Translations under genes and position numbers: made by a program
Notes under the pieces: model-generated
The model's database searches: none
What the model was told of the DNA's origin: nothing
The model's input: only the letters and a program-made list of their open reading frames with translations
Assembly: GCA_017516865.1 (NCBI GenBank)
Contig: JAFXAU010000021.1
Coordinates: forward strand, 16,237 to 80,236
Source: Bacteroidales bacterium
GTDB taxonomy: Bacteria > Bacteroidota > Bacteroidia > Bacteroidales > UBA1715
Direction of reading: 5' to 3'
Length of the DNA: 64,000 bases
Part shown: positions 27,046-36,268 of the stretch, piece by piece
Layout: each line of letters opens with the position of its first letter
Numbering within the stretch: position 1 is the stretch's first letter

Positions 27046-27336
27046 ATGGCACAAACAGCTTTTACCGTAAGAATGGATAGCGAGGTTAAAAAAAACTTCG
27101 ACTATCTCTGTTCTGAATTTGGAATGTCAACCACCACAGCCATCAACATTTTCGCAAAAATGGTAATTCGGAAACGAAAAATACCATTTGAAATTGAATT
27201 AGACAACGAACAAGAGGTCCTGCGACAAGGGAGAAAGGCATTTTTAGCACTCCGAGAAGAAGCACAAAAAAGTGGAATGCAAATGACACTTGACGAAATA
27301 AATGAAGAAATAAAACTTGCAAGAGAAGGCAAATGA
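27046..27336 (+). CDS. RelB/DinJ-family antitoxin
   Basis: 96 residues. The N-terminus 'AQTAFTVRMDSEVKKNFDYL' and 'GMSTTTAINIFAKMVIRKRK' form the ribbon-helix-helix of RelB/DinJ antitoxins (residues 1-50). The C-terminal half is helical and charged, as expected for the toxin-wrapping part. The stop overlaps the toxin start by 4 nt (ATGA), the standard arrangement for coupled TA synthesis. It is expected to repress its own promoter. Confidence 0.9.
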   Translation: MAQTAFTVRMDSEVKKNFDYLCSEFGMSTTTAINIFAKMVIRKRKIPFEIELDNEQEVLRQGRKAFLALREEAQKSGMQMTLDEINEEIKLAREGK

Positions 27337-27755
27337 CAAAAATATATGCTGTGATAGACACAAACGTAATAGTGTCTGCACTTTATTCCCACAAAACCAA
27401 TGCCGCAACAATTCTGGTTTTGAATTATCTGACACAAGGCGTTCTGCAACCGTTAGTGAACAACGAAATTCTTGCCGAATATAAAGAAGTGTTGTTCCGA
27501 AAGAAATTCAATTTCTCACCGAAAATTGTAATGGAATGGTTGCAATTTTTTGAAACGTATGGTATTTCGACAGAACGAACAACGACGGCAGAAAAATTTA
27601 TTGACGAAAAAGACATCGTCTTTTACGAAGTAACTTTGTCTGTTGAAGATTCTTTTTTAATTACAGGTAACAAAAAACATTTTCCTCAAACGCCCCATGT
27701 AGTTTCTCCTGCCGAAATGATTGCTATTTTGACATTGCTCAAGAAAGACAGATAA
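27333..27755 (+). CDS. PIN-domain toxin (putative ribonuclease)
   Basis: 140 residues of the PIN family grouped as COG1569-like TA toxins. Acidic metal-binding residues are in 'YAVIDTNVIVSAL' (Asp9), 'NNEILAEYKEVLF' (Glu), and the C-terminal 'VEDSFLITGNKKHFPQTPHV' block (Asp). PIN toxins cut RNA; the target cannot be read from the sequence. Pairing a PIN toxin with a RelB-like rather than VapB-like antitoxin is known for this family. The terminator hairpin follows directly. Confidence 0.88.
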   Translation: MTKIYAVIDTNVIVSALYSHKTNAATILVLNYLTQGVLQPLVNNEILAEYKEVLFRKKFNFSPKIVMEWLQFFETYGISTERTTTAEKFIDEKDIVFYEVTLSVEDSFLITGNKKHFPQTPHVVSPAEMIAILTLLKKDR

Positions 27756-27783
27756 AAAAACGGCAACCTTGTGGGATGCCGTT
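27755..27783. terminator. Terminator and right direct repeat after TA pair
   Basis: ACGGCA / TGCCGT hairpin with an 11-nt loop just after the toxin stop and facing the convergent gene at 27789. Its left part (27755-27778) is the right copy of the flanking direct repeat. Confidence 0.7.
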
Positions 27784-27788
27784 GAAAG

Positions 27789-28655
27789 CTATTCAATTTT
27801 TATTCCATACTTGCGTAATTTAGGAGGAAGAACATCGTCGAGCCTTTCAATGTCTTTGTCTGTTAATTCAATTAAATTGAACTGATTTTGGGCATATATT
27901 TCAAGTTTTTCCTTTTTACGTTTGTCATAATCACTATTACCCTCCATCCCCCAGTATTCTATAAATACTTTACCATTCGGAATATAAAAATCAGAAAAAA
28001 CTTCTTCTTCAATAGGTAGCCTTCTTTCATATGCATGTACCAATCTATTTTCATACAAATAATTATCAATCATTGCTTCGGCACGGCTACGAACATAATG
28101 TCCATCTTGAGTTCGGACATTTGCGTCATATTTTTTTCTAAAATCATCTGTCTCGTTTTGTTTTTGTTCGTTGTACGTTTTTCCTGTGACAATGTTAACA
28201 GAGTTTAAGAAATGTTTGTTCTCTTGTAGCGTTTTTTCCCAGACGACATACGGATTCCCTTGTGTGGATTCAAGTTGATAACCTCCATTCCTTTTCCCTT
28301 GTGGCGTGATTTTCCAGCCTCCAAGCGTGTCTTTCTCAATCCATCCTAATTCTGATAATATGGAATTTACACGTTGTGCTGATATTCCAAATTGTTCACC
28401 AATTTGAGTGGAACTCATAGTTTCATTAGCGCTAATCTTTTGATTAACATCAATGTTATATGGCCATACTATATATTCTCCATATTTAGGGTTATATTTT
28501 ACTTCTCCACCAACCATTTGACCTTCTTTTGTCAAATGCCATTGACCATCTTTTTTGTAAATCCAACCATTTGTGTTAAATTGTTGAAATAAGTCTTTTG
28601 CATCAAGTCCTCGTTGTTGAGCTAAAGCACTGGTTGATACTAACTGAATTTTCAT
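27789..28655 (-). CDS. PD-(D/E)XK nuclease-like protein with duplicated winged-helix-like domain
   Basis: 288 residues. The N-terminal half holds two related modules (residues 13-66 and 82-140). Each ends with 'GWI-K(D)...W-(L/I)T-(E/Q)G...GG...Y-VW', and the second is preceded by the helix 'STQIGEQFGISAQRVNSIL'. They look like winged-helix DNA-binding units. Residues about 188-285 fit a PD-(D/E)XK nuclease: 'RSRAEAMIDNYLYEN' (Glu193), 'HAYERRLP', 'FSDFYIPNGKVFIEYWGMEG' (Asp222, Glu233) and Lys250. Restriction, repair or anti-phage use is possible. AT-rich, and next to the TA pair and a gene remnant. Confidence 0.75.
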   Translation of the reverse strand: MKIQLVSTSALAQQRGLDAKDLFQQFNTNGWIYKKDGQWHLTKEGQMVGGEVKYNPKYGEYIVWPYNIDVNQKISANETMSSTQIGEQFGISAQRVNSILSELGWIEKDTLGGWKITPQGKRNGGYQLESTQGNPYVVWEKTLQENKHFLNSVNIVTGKTYNEQKQNETDDFRKKYDANVRTQDGHYVRSRAEAMIDNYLYENRLVHAYERRLPIEEEVFSDFYIPNGKVFIEYWGMEGNSDYDKRKKEKLEIYAQNQFNLIELTDKDIERLDDVLPPKLRKYGIKIE

Positions 28656-28705
28656 ATTTTACATTTTTGACTTCAAATATAGAAAAATAATTGTAATGCT
28701 AATAA

Positions 28706-28848
28706 AAAAATGTATTCTCTCCGTTTGTAACTGCCGACGAAAAGCCACAAGCAAAGAAATTTGTACTCCAACTTGAAGTTGACGAGAACAAAATCCCCGA
28801 GATTCTCCGCATCATAGGCAATTCCAATCTAACTAAGCTGGTGAGGTA
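28706..28848 (+). pseudogene. Start-less coding remnant
   Basis: An open frame ending TAA at 28846-28848 reads '...SPFVTADEKPQAKKFV' then 'LQLEVDENKIPEILRIIGNS' and 'NLTKLVR', with balanced codon use and a protein-like amphipathic pattern. It has no ATG and is closed by TAA at 28703, just after an A-run. It looks like the 3' end of a lost gene. A second short protein-like frame near 28920-28976 ends in TAG. Parent family not recognised. Confidence 0.4.
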
Positions 28849-28979
28849 AGCAAGTCTGCTATTCCCCGTTGCTTTTATTTCAACAAACAGAAATACTTCA
28901 AATTGGCGTAACTATGTATGACTTTTGATATGGGAATTACCAAGTTGAAGAAAAACTTGGTTGTGATTCCTCAATAGTA

Positions 28980-30770
28980 TTAATCATTCAATTTCAGCAC
29001 AGCAAGGAATGCTTTTTGCGGAATTTCAACGCTACCGATTTGTTTCATACGTTTCTTTCCTTCCTTTTGTTTTTCAAGAAGTTTACGTTTACGGGAAATA
29101 TCGCCGCCATAACATTTTGCCGTCACATCTTTGCGGACCGCCTTCACCGTTTCGCGGGCAATAACCTTTGTTCCGATTGCCGCCTGAATTGCAACATCGA
29201 ATTGTTGTCTCGGGATAAGGTCTTTTAATTTCTCGCAAATTCGCTTGCCAAACTCGTATGCGTTACTTTGATGAATCAACGCCGAAAGGGCATCAACGCT
29301 GTCACCGTTCAGCAAAATGTCGAGTTTCGCCAGTTTTGACTCACGGTATCCGATAATGTGATAATCGAACGAAGCATAACCCTTCGAGATACTTTTCAGT
29401 TTATCATAGAAATCAAACACAATCTCGCCAAGTGGCATTTCAAAGTTTATTTCCACACGGTTTCCCGTCATATAGGTCTGATTTTTCAGAATACCTCGCT
29501 TGTCGATGCACAATTTCATAATTGGCCCGATAAATTCGGCATTGGTAATGATTTGTGCGGCAATGTACGGTTCTTCAATATAATCGATGGAACTCGGGTC
29601 TGGCAAGTCGGTCGGATTGTTCACCGTGAGCTTTTCTCCCTTTTTGGTGTAACAATAGTACGACACGTTGGGCGTGGTTGTAATCACGCTCATGTTGAAC
29701 TCTCTGTCCAAGCGTTCCTGCACGATTTCCATGTGAAGCAATCCCAAGAAACCGCAGCGGAAGCCGAATCCAAGTGCCGCCGACGATTCTGGCTGATACG
29801 TCAGCGAGGCATCGTTCAGCTGCAACTTTTCCATCGAAGCACGAAGCGGTTCATAATCTTCGGTATCGATAGGATAAATGCCGGCAAACACCATCGGTTT
29901 CACTTCTTCAAAACCTTCGATTGCTTTTTCGCACGGTTTGTCGCGGTGAGTAATCGTATCGCCGACTTTTACTTCGCGGGCTGTTTTAATACCCGAAATA
30001 ATATATCCTACATCACCCGTCTTCACCACTTGGCGTGGCTCCATATCAAGACGAAGCACACCGACTTCGAGTGCCTCATATTCTTTTTTGGTATTGATGA
30101 ACTTCACCAAATCGTTGGTGTGAATTTCACCATTTACAATTTTAAAATAGGCAATAATGCCACGGAACGAATTGAAAACCGAGTCGAATATCAACGCCTG
30201 CAACGGAGCATTGGGGTCGCCCTTGGGAGCAGGAATTTTCTCGACAATCGTCTGCAAAATCGTCTCAACGCCCAAGCCCGTTTTTCCACTTGCTTCAAGA
30301 ATATCTTCGCGTTTGCAGCCAATGAGTTCAACAATTTGGTCTTTCACCTCCTCGGGCATGGCACTCGGCAAATCCATTTTATTGAGAACGGGAATAATTT
30401 CGAGGTCGTTCTCTATTGCCAAATACAGATTGGAAATTGTCTGTGCCTGAATGCCTTGCGTTGCGTCAACAATCAGCAACGCACCTTCGCACGCGGCGAT
30501 GGAACGCGAAACTTCGTACGAAAAATCAACGTGTCCCGGAGTGTCAATAAGATTCAAAACGTATTTCTGCCCATTGTACGTGTAATCCATCTGAATGGCG
30601 TGACTTTTTATGGTAATGCCACGTTCACGTTCCAAATCCATATCGTCCAAAATCTGGTCTTGTGCCTCACGGGCAGAAACTGTGTGGGTATATTCCAACA
30701 ATCTGTCCGCCAAGGTACTTTTCCCGTGGTCGATATGTGCTATTATGCAGAAATTACGAATGTTTTCCAT
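28980..30770 (-). CDS. lepA: Elongation factor 4 (LepA)
   Basis: 596 residues, full length. GTPase motifs: '[18 protein letters not shown]' (G1), '[11 protein letters not shown]' (G2), '[14 protein letters not shown]' (G3), 'NKMDLPSA' (G4). The C-terminal LepA-specific domain reads '[20 protein letters not shown]'. It binds ribosomes and helps during stalled or misplaced translocation and initiation. It starts 3 nt after the CoA-transferase stop, so it is likely co-transcribed. Confidence 0.97.
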   Translation of the reverse strand: MENIRNFCIIAHIDHGKSTLADRLLEYTHTVSAREAQDQILDDMDLERERGITIKSHAIQMDYTYNGQKYVLNLIDTPGHVDFSYEVSRSIAACEGALLIVDATQGIQAQTISNLYLAIENDLEIIPVLNKMDLPSAMPEEVKDQIVELIGCKREDILEASGKTGLGVETILQTIVEKIPAPKGDPNAPLQALIFDSVFNSFRGIIAYFKIVNGEIHTNDLVKFINTKKEYEALEVGVLRLDMEPRQVVKTGDVGYIISGIKTAREVKVGDTITHRDKPCEKAIEGFEEVKPMVFAGIYPIDTEDYEPLRASMEKLQLNDASLTYQPESSAALGFGFRCGFLGLLHMEIVQERLDREFNMSVITTTPNVSYYCYTKKGEKLTVNNPTDLPDPSSIDYIEEPYIAAQIITNAEFIGPIMKLCIDKRGILKNQTYMTGNRVEINFEMPLGEIVFDFYDKLKSISKGYASFDYHIIGYRESKLAKLDILLNGDSVDALSALIHQSNAYEFGKRICEKLKDLIPRQQFDVAIQAAIGTKVIARETVKAVRKDVTAKCYGGDISRKRKLLEKQKEGKKRMKQIGSVEIPQKAFLAVLKLND

Positions 30771-30773
30771 CTA

Positions 30774-32258
30774 CTACCACTTAGTGTTACGCATGTCGCC
30801 CGAACTCAAAAATTCGAGGTGCATTTTGAACGCTTTGTCCAATGTCTGCATTGTGTGAGCTGGTTTTGTCGAAAGTTTCAAATAATCCCACAACAATTCT
30901 CTGTAATCAGGATGGGCAACTTTTTCGATGATTTCTTTTGCTCTGTCGATTGGTGCCTTTGCACGCAAATCGGCAACACCGTATTCCGAAACTATTACTT
31001 TAAGAGAGTGTTCCGAATGGTCTAAGTGTGTTACCATTGGCACAATCGAACTAATCATTCCGCCTTTTGCAGTTGATGGAGTCGTACAAATCGACAAGTA
31101 CGAGTTTCTCAAGAAATCGCCCGAGCCGCCAATACCGTTCATCACCTTCGTTCCATAGAAATGCGTTGAGTTCATATTTCCGAAAATGTCGCATTCGATT
31201 GCCGTGTTGATGGCAATCAAACCGATTCGGCGGACAACTTCGGGGCTGTTTGAAATTTCCTGCGGACGAAGAATAATCTTATTACGGAAGAAATTCAAGT
31301 CGCCCATCACCTTGTCCATAGCTTCCTTGCTACACGTGAGCGAACTACCGCTGGCAAACTTGATGTTTCCGTCCTGAATCAAACCGATAACCGAATCCTG
31401 AATCACTTCGGTGTACATTTCAAATGCAGGTATGTCCTTGCTTTCGCCAATGCCGTGAAGCACTGCGTTTGCAATATTTCCCACACCAGACTGAATCGGA
31501 AGGAATGTTTTTGGAATTCTGCCAACTTTAATTTCGTTTGCAAGGAAATTAGCCACATTTTCGCCGATTTTCATCGTGGTTTCGTCCAATTCAGAGAAAC
31601 CTTTGATTTCGTCGTCGAAGAATGTTTCAATCACACCGACGATTTTACTTGGATCAACCTTCAGAATCGGGTCGCCAATACGGTCGCTCGGTTTATATAC
31701 AGGTATTTCGCGACGATAAGGAGGGTCGGCCGGCATATAAATATCGTGAACGCCACGAAGTTCCTTAGGACGGTTCGTGTTGTGTTCCAAAATGATTTTG
31801 TCAGCCAATTTCACGTATGTAGGAGCATTTCCCACAGCTGTGGTCAACACTAAATTACCTTGTTCGTCGTAATCGCAAACCTCAATTACCGCCACGTTGA
31901 TTTTGCCGAAATAGCCGTAGCGAACATCTTGCGCCAACTGTGACAAGTGATAATCGCAATAATGAATGCGTTGTTCGTTGATTGCCGCACGCGAATCCTT
32001 GTTGGTCTGGTACGGAGCGCGGATGTTGATTGCATCAGCTCTTGCAAGCACGCCGTCAAGCGATTCACCTGTTGATGCACCAGTGAAAAGGTTGATTTTG
32101 AACTCACGACCTGCTGCGTGTTCCGCTTCTGCTTTCTTTGCAATTGCGGTTCCTATCGCTTTAGGAACGCCCACAGCCGTAAAACCACTCACGCCAATAC
32201 TAAATCCATTCTGAATGTACGATGCCGCCTCGTCGGCAGTGATTACTGGAATGCTCAT
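30774..32258 (-). CDS. Succinate/acetyl-CoA CoA-transferase (acetyl-CoA hydrolase family)
   Basis: 494 residues from ATG 32258 (MSIPVITADEAASYIQNGFS). Family I CoA transferase: N-terminal 'GFSIGVSGFTAVGVPKAIG', 'NLFTGASTGESLDGVLARAD', the catalytic glutamate block 'AFEMYTEVIQDSVIGLI', and late 'MNGIGGSGDFLRNSYLS' with 'EYGVADLRAKAPIDRA'. It moves CoA between acyl-CoA and succinate or acetate. In Bacteroidales this serves succinate, acetate or propionate fermentation. Exact acyl preference is not readable. It is upstream of lepA with a 3-nt gap. Confidence 0.9.
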   Translation of the reverse strand: MSIPVITADEAASYIQNGFSIGVSGFTAVGVPKAIGTAIAKKAEAEHAAGREFKINLFTGASTGESLDGVLARADAINIRAPYQTNKDSRAAINEQRIHYCDYHLSQLAQDVRYGYFGKINVAVIEVCDYDEQGNLVLTTAVGNAPTYVKLADKIILEHNTNRPKELRGVHDIYMPADPPYRREIPVYKPSDRIGDPILKVDPSKIVGVIETFFDDEIKGFSELDETTMKIGENVANFLANEIKVGRIPKTFLPIQSGVGNIANAVLHGIGESKDIPAFEMYTEVIQDSVIGLIQDGNIKFASGSSLTCSKEAMDKVMGDLNFFRNKIILRPQEISNSPEVVRRIGLIAINTAIECDIFGNMNSTHFYGTKVMNGIGGSGDFLRNSYLSICTTPSTAKGGMISSIVPMVTHLDHSEHSLKVIVSEYGVADLRAKAPIDRAKEIIEKVAHPDYRELLWDYLKLSTKPAHTMQTLDKAFKMHLEFLSSGDMRNTKW

Positions 32259-32362
32259 CTCTACTATTTTATTTAAAATTGCGTGCAAATTTATTCTTTT
32301 TGCGAGAATAATTGAGAGTTACGAATTAAAAGTTAAAAAATTAAGAGTAAAGAATTTAATAT

Positions 32363-32390
32363 GCAGGGGTGTGGCACGCCACATCTCTAC
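32363..32390. repeat. 28-bp palindromic repeat, copy A (imperfect)
   Basis: Arms GTAGAGATGTGGCG and its near complement pair at 10 of 14 positions. Same length and GTAGAG ends as the copies at 51334 and 57785. Confidence 0.6.
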
Positions 32391-32418
32391 ATTCTGACTC
32401 GGAAAAAGGTTTAAAATG

Positions 32419-33177
32419 CTATTTCCCCATCCATTCTTTGAAAGCCGAATTTTTCAGCCGGCTGATGGTGACGGTTTCTTTCATCGGAATAGTAAAATGA
32501 ACTATCAATTTTCCGCCGAAAAAGTCCTCAAAAGAGTCAATTGCCTTAATGTTTGCTATATATTTTCTGTTTAAGCGGAAAAAATCATCTTTTGAAAGTT
32601 CGTCTTCCAATTGTTCCAAAGAGAAATTTATTATGTGTTCTTTTTGTGCGAATGTCACGGCAAAAGTAATTTTGCTTTCGCTGTAAAAATAGGCTATATC
32701 CGAAACGTCGAGACTTGTATATGTTGAGTGTCCTTGAATAAGAAAACGAGTGCGATATTTTTTCTCACCCGTACGAATCACATCGAGTAATTCTTTGTAA
32801 ACCTCGTTGGATTGAAGTGTATGTTCTAGGGTTTCGAACTTAACAATTGCCCGCTCCAGGTCGGAATCTTTCAATGGTTTCAACAAATAGTCCACACTCA
32901 CTACTTTAAAGGCTTGAATGGCGTATTCATCGTATGCAGTCGTAAAAATAATTGGACAAGTTATTTCAACTTGGTCGAAAATGGAAAAACTAATGCCGTC
33001 GGCAAGTTGAATGTCCATAAAGATTAAATTGGGCTGAGCGTTGTTTTTGAAATATTCAACAGTAGATTTCACACTGTCGAACACCTGAACAACATTCCAC
33101 TCCGGTCTAATTTTCTGGAGCATACCTTCCAACAATTTCACATTGTAATCTTCGTCTTCAATAATTATTACATCCAT
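32419..33177 (-). CDS. LytTR-family response regulator
   Basis: 252 residues. Receiver domain 1-120 with the acidic pair in 'VIIIEDEDYN', phospho-acceptor Asp55 in 'LIFMDIQLADGIS', Thr in 'IIFTTAYDEYAIQAF' and Lys in 'YLLKPL'. The C-terminal LytTR DNA-binding domain (about 145-250) has 'FLIQGHSTYTSLDVSDIAYF' and 'DFFRLNRKYIANIKAI'. It pairs with the histidine kinase 6 nt upstream; target promoters cannot be told from this window. Confidence 0.93.
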   Translation of the reverse strand: MDVIIIEDEDYNVKLLEGMLQKIRPEWNVVQVFDSVKSTVEYFKNNAQPNLIFMDIQLADGISFSIFDQVEITCPIIFTTAYDEYAIQAFKVVSVDYLLKPLKDSDLERAIVKFETLEHTLQSNEVYKELLDVIRTGEKKYRTRFLIQGHSTYTSLDVSDIAYFYSESKITFAVTFAQKEHIINFSLEQLEDELSKDDFFRLNRKYIANIKAIDSFEDFFGGKLIVHFTIPMKETVTISRLKNSAFKEWMGK

Positions 33178-33183
33178 ATCGCT

Positions 33184-34221
33184 TTAGATTAATGGCAACG
33201 AGACTATGAACTCCGTTTCCGTTTGTTGTACTCTAACTGCTTGTTCAGAAAGCATTTTATATCTGTCGATAATATTTCTTAGCCCTTTTCGCGTAGAAAA
33301 AACAGCTTCTTTTCTATTCAGATTGTTTTTTACAGTCACCCGCTCGGCATCTGCAATAATTTCAATCGTCAAAGGCTCCGACTTAGTTGCAATATTATGT
33401 TTCAAAGCATTTTCCACCAAAATTTGCAGTCCGATTGGCACAATCGATTTTGACAAAGCACCTTCCTGCACGTCAAACTTTGCTGAAAAACCATCACCCA
33501 GACGCTCTTTATGAAGGGCTATATAAGATTTGACAAATGTCAATTCTTCGGAAAACGGAACCAATATCCTATTTTTAACTTGCAAAACATAACGATAAAT
33601 ATCGGTAAAATTTTGTACAAACTGCACAGCCTTGTCTTTATCGTACATTATAAGAGACTTTAAGACCGACAAATTATTAAACAAATAATGAGGATTGACT
33701 TGATCAACCAACGCCTGATATTCAATTTCGGCTTTTGCTCTATAAAGTTTTTCAACTTCGCGTTGCGACTCGTAGGCCGCTTGCACAACACGTATCAATG
33801 AAATTGTCAACACAATGAAAACGATAAAAATACAAGTGAAAATTACCGATAAATGAATTATTGTGTTTTCTTCGTATTCTTGGTGAAAAAAAGGATTGAT
33901 AGCGAATGCACAAACCAATATTAGAATAATATTCGCAAGTATCTGCAACAAAATTCTATAATATTTTATTCTTTCTGTGCCGTATTTTGATATTAGAAAA
34001 TTAAGAAACACATTCAGTTCTGTAATTACAATAAAACCAATGGTGAAAGTTATATAAGGTATTTTGAGAGACACCGAATCTTCGGCGGCCACACGTTCTG
34101 TCATAAACAGACATAAAAACCCGATAAATCCGATAAGGGCAACACGGATAACACAACTTTTGGGTTTATACGAGATTAAACTTGATATGAATAATATCGC
34201 GCGTTCTGTCATAGACGACAA
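33184..34221 (-). CDS. LytS/YehU-type sensor histidine kinase
   Basis: 345 residues. Four to five membrane segments are in the first 150 residues, followed by a short coiled coil. The His_kinase (PF06580-type) motif is 'LVDQVNPHYLFNNLSVLKSL' with His178. The ATPase part has 'IVPIGLQILVENALKHNIAT' (N box) and 'GLRNIIDRYKML' (G box). No periplasmic sensor domain is visible; the loops are short, so it may sense a membrane or small-molecule cue. It forms a two-gene operon with the LytTR regulator (6-nt gap). Confidence 0.93.
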   Translation of the reverse strand: MSSMTERAILFISSLISYKPKSCVIRVALIGFIGFLCLFMTERVAAEDSVSLKIPYITFTIGFIVITELNVFLNFLISKYGTERIKYYRILLQILANIILILVCAFAINPFFHQEYEENTIIHLSVIFTCIFIVFIVLTISLIRVVQAAYESQREVEKLYRAKAEIEYQALVDQVNPHYLFNNLSVLKSLIMYDKDKAVQFVQNFTDIYRYVLQVKNRILVPFSEELTFVKSYIALHKERLGDGFSAKFDVQEGALSKSIVPIGLQILVENALKHNIATKSEPLTIEIIADAERVTVKNNLNRKEAVFSTRKGLRNIIDRYKMLSEQAVRVQQTETEFIVSLPLI

Positions 34222-34347
34222 TATTTAATTGTTTTGCAAAATAACGAAACCCGATTATTTGACGTGCTTTCGTATTACCGAACTGCATAATTATGCGGAC
34301 AAGATGACAAAAATCGCCTCCGAACGGTGACAAAAAACCTGCACCAC

Positions 34348-34716
34348 TTACCGCAAACGCGGATAAAATGCGTTTTCGATATGTTCTATTGTCACATTCC
34401 CATTTACCGCCACTATCGAAACGATGTCGAAACGTACGTCTGCATCGAGTTTTTTCATCTGTACATATCGGTTTGCCGCCGAGATGAGGAATTTCTGTTT
34501 CTGCTTGTCAACAGCCACAGTCGGATTTTGAAAGGTCGTAGTTCTTGTTTTTACTTCCACAATGACAATTACGCCGTCTTTTTGTGCAATAATGTCAATT
34601 TCTCTGTGAGAACAGTGCCAATTCGTTTCCAAAATTTCGTAAGACTTGCTCTCCAAATATTCGCGGGCTTTGGTTTCGCCCCACGAGCCAACCTGATTTG
34701 TTCCAACAAATTCCAT
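34348..34716 (-). CDS. yraN: YraN/UPF0102 endonuclease-like protein
   Basis: 122 residues from ATG 34716 (MEFVGTNQVGSWGETKAREY). Family layout: 'GETKAREYLESKSYEILETN' then 'WHCSHREIDIIAQKDGVIVI', 'VEVKTRT' and 'AVDKQKQKFLISAANRYVQ'. The E/D...ExK pattern (Asp in EIDII; Glu and Lys in VEVKTR) is the PD-(D/E)XK nuclease core. Its biological role is unclear in most bacteria. Confidence 0.92.
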   Translation of the reverse strand: MEFVGTNQVGSWGETKAREYLESKSYEILETNWHCSHREIDIIAQKDGVIVIVEVKTRTTTFQNPTVAVDKQKQKFLISAANRYVQMKKLDADVRFDIVSIVAVNGNVTIEHIENAFYPRLR

Positions 34717-34774
34717 ATTTTTATGTAATGTGGAACAAAAATACAAAATTCTACGAAAGAAATCAATAAATATT

Positions 34775-34802
34775 CAAAGCGTGTAGCACACTACGACTCT
34801 AC
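34775..34802. repeat. 28-bp palindromic repeat, decayed copy B
   Basis: Read leftward it starts GTAGAGTCGTAGTGTGCTAC and keeps the central GTAG/CTAC dyad and the GTAGAG end; the other arm has decayed. It lies between the DUF1846 stop and yraN. Confidence 0.4.
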
Positions 34803-34804
34803 TG

Positions 34805-36268
34805 TTATTTTTTCTTTATCGGTTCGCTGGTGAAATCAACGCCGAGTTTTTGGAAAATTTTTCGGTCAACTTCGCTCAACATTACGGTGGTATGTACCTG
34901 ACAGCCTTTTAGTTTTGGCAGTTGTGAAATTGCTTTCCTGCAATTTTCGTCATTAAGGCTGAGCATTGCAAGCGCCACCAAAACTTCGTCGGTGTGCAGA
35001 CGAGGATTGTTTCCATGAAGGTACGAAAGTTTCAAATCCTGTATCGGCTCAATCATTTCCGACGGAATCAGTTTCACTTGATGGTCGATGTGTGCCAAAT
35101 GTTTTATGGCATTCAGTATCAATGCGGCACAAGCGCCCAACAACGACGAAGTTTCCGCTGTGATGATGGTTCCGTCCTCAAGTTCGATTGCCGCCGACGG
35201 CACTTTCGATTTTTCCGCACGTTCTTTGGCAGCAATGGTTGTTTTTCGGTCGTTTGTGGTGATTTTTGCCTGTTGGAGCAACAATGCAATCTTGTTCACT
35301 TCGCTTTCGTCGCACGTGCCTTCCACCAATTTATTTGTGGCAGAATAGTAGCGACGGATTATTTCTTGTTTCGAGGCAAGACAGCACGCTTCGTCGTCGA
35401 TTATGCAATTTCCTGCCATATTTACGCCCATGTCGGTTGGCGATTTATACGGATTTTCACCGTAAATGCCTTCGAAAATGGCGTTCAACACAGGGAAAAT
35501 TTCAATATCGCGGTTATAGTTCACCGTGGTTTTTCCGTATGCGTCAAGGTGGAACGGATCAATCATGTTCACATCGTTCAAATCGGCTGTGGCAGCCTCA
35601 TAGGCAATGTTCACAGGGTGTTTCAACGGAATATTCCAAATCGGGAATGTTTCAAATTTTGCATAGCCCGCTTTTATTCCGCGTTTGTTTTCCTGATACA
35701 GCTGGCTCAAACACACCGCCATCTTACCACTGCCCGGACCCGGCGCGGTAACAACAACCAACGGACGAGATGTTTCCACATAATCATTTTTACCAAAACC
35801 CTCGTCTGAGTCAATCAGCGCGACATTTGATGGATATCCGTCAATGATATAATGATAATATGTCTTGATATTCAATCGTTTAAGACGGTTTCTAAATGCT
35901 TTTGCACTTTCTTGTCCTTTATAATGGGTAATGACAACCGAACCGACCATCAAACCACGACTTTCAAATTCACCACGCAAACGGAGCACATCGGCATCGT
36001 ATGTGATGCCCAAATCCTCGCGCATCTTGTTTTTTTCAATATCAACCGCGCTAATCACAATCACGATTTCGGCATAGTCGCTCAACTGCATCAACATTCG
36101 CAACTTGCTGTCGGGCTGAAAACCAGGAAGTACGCGGCTTGCATGGTAATCGTCGAATAATTTTCCACCAAATTCCAGATACAATTTATTACCAAACTGC
36201 GAAACACGTTCTTTAATGTGTTCAGACTGGATTTTCAGATATTTTTCGTTGTCAAAACCTATTCTCAT
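34805..36268 (-). CDS. DUF1846 family protein
   Basis: 487 residues, the usual length. Family features: 'MRIGFDNEKYLKIQSEHIKE', 'YLEFGGKLFDDYHASRVLPG', 'VVVTAPGPGSGKMAVCLSQL' (a P-loop-like GPGSGK, about residues 172-191), 'MIDPFHLDAYGKTTVNYNRD' and 'DMGVNMAGNCIID'. The family is widespread and of unknown biochemical function; the GPGSGK loop suggests nucleotide binding. It overlaps the membrane protein at 36265 by 4 nt. Confidence 0.92.
   Translation of the reverse strand: MRIGFDNEKYLKIQSEHIKERVSQFGNKLYLEFGGKLFDDYHASRVLPGFQPDSKLRMLMQLSDYAEIVIVISAVDIEKNKMREDLGITYDADVLRLRGEFESRGLMVGSVVITHYKGQESAKAFRNRLKRLNIKTYYHYIIDGYPSNVALIDSDEGFGKNDYVETSRPLVVVTAPGPGSGKMAVCLSQLYQENKRGIKAGYAKFETFPIWNIPLKHPVNIAYEAATADLNDVNMIDPFHLDAYGKTTVNYNRDIEIFPVLNAIFEGIYGENPYKSPTDMGVNMAGNCIIDDEACCLASKQEIIRRYYSATNKLVEGTCDESEVNKIALLLQQAKITTNDRKTTIAAKERAEKSKVPSAAIELEDGTIITAETSSLLGACAALILNAIKHLAHIDHQVKLIPSEMIEPIQDLKLSYLHGNNPRLHTDEVLVALAMLSLNDENCRKAISQLPKLKGCQVHTTVMLSEVDRKIFQKLGVDFTSEPIKKK

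Noticed and set aside
29358..31025. 555-codon rightward open frame
   Set aside because: It is antisense to lepA and the CoA transferase, both of which are unmistakable; the translation has no protein-like motif.
34994..35809. 271-codon rightward open frame
   Set aside because: Antisense to the DUF1846 gene; composition is rich in Cys, Arg and Phe without a motif.
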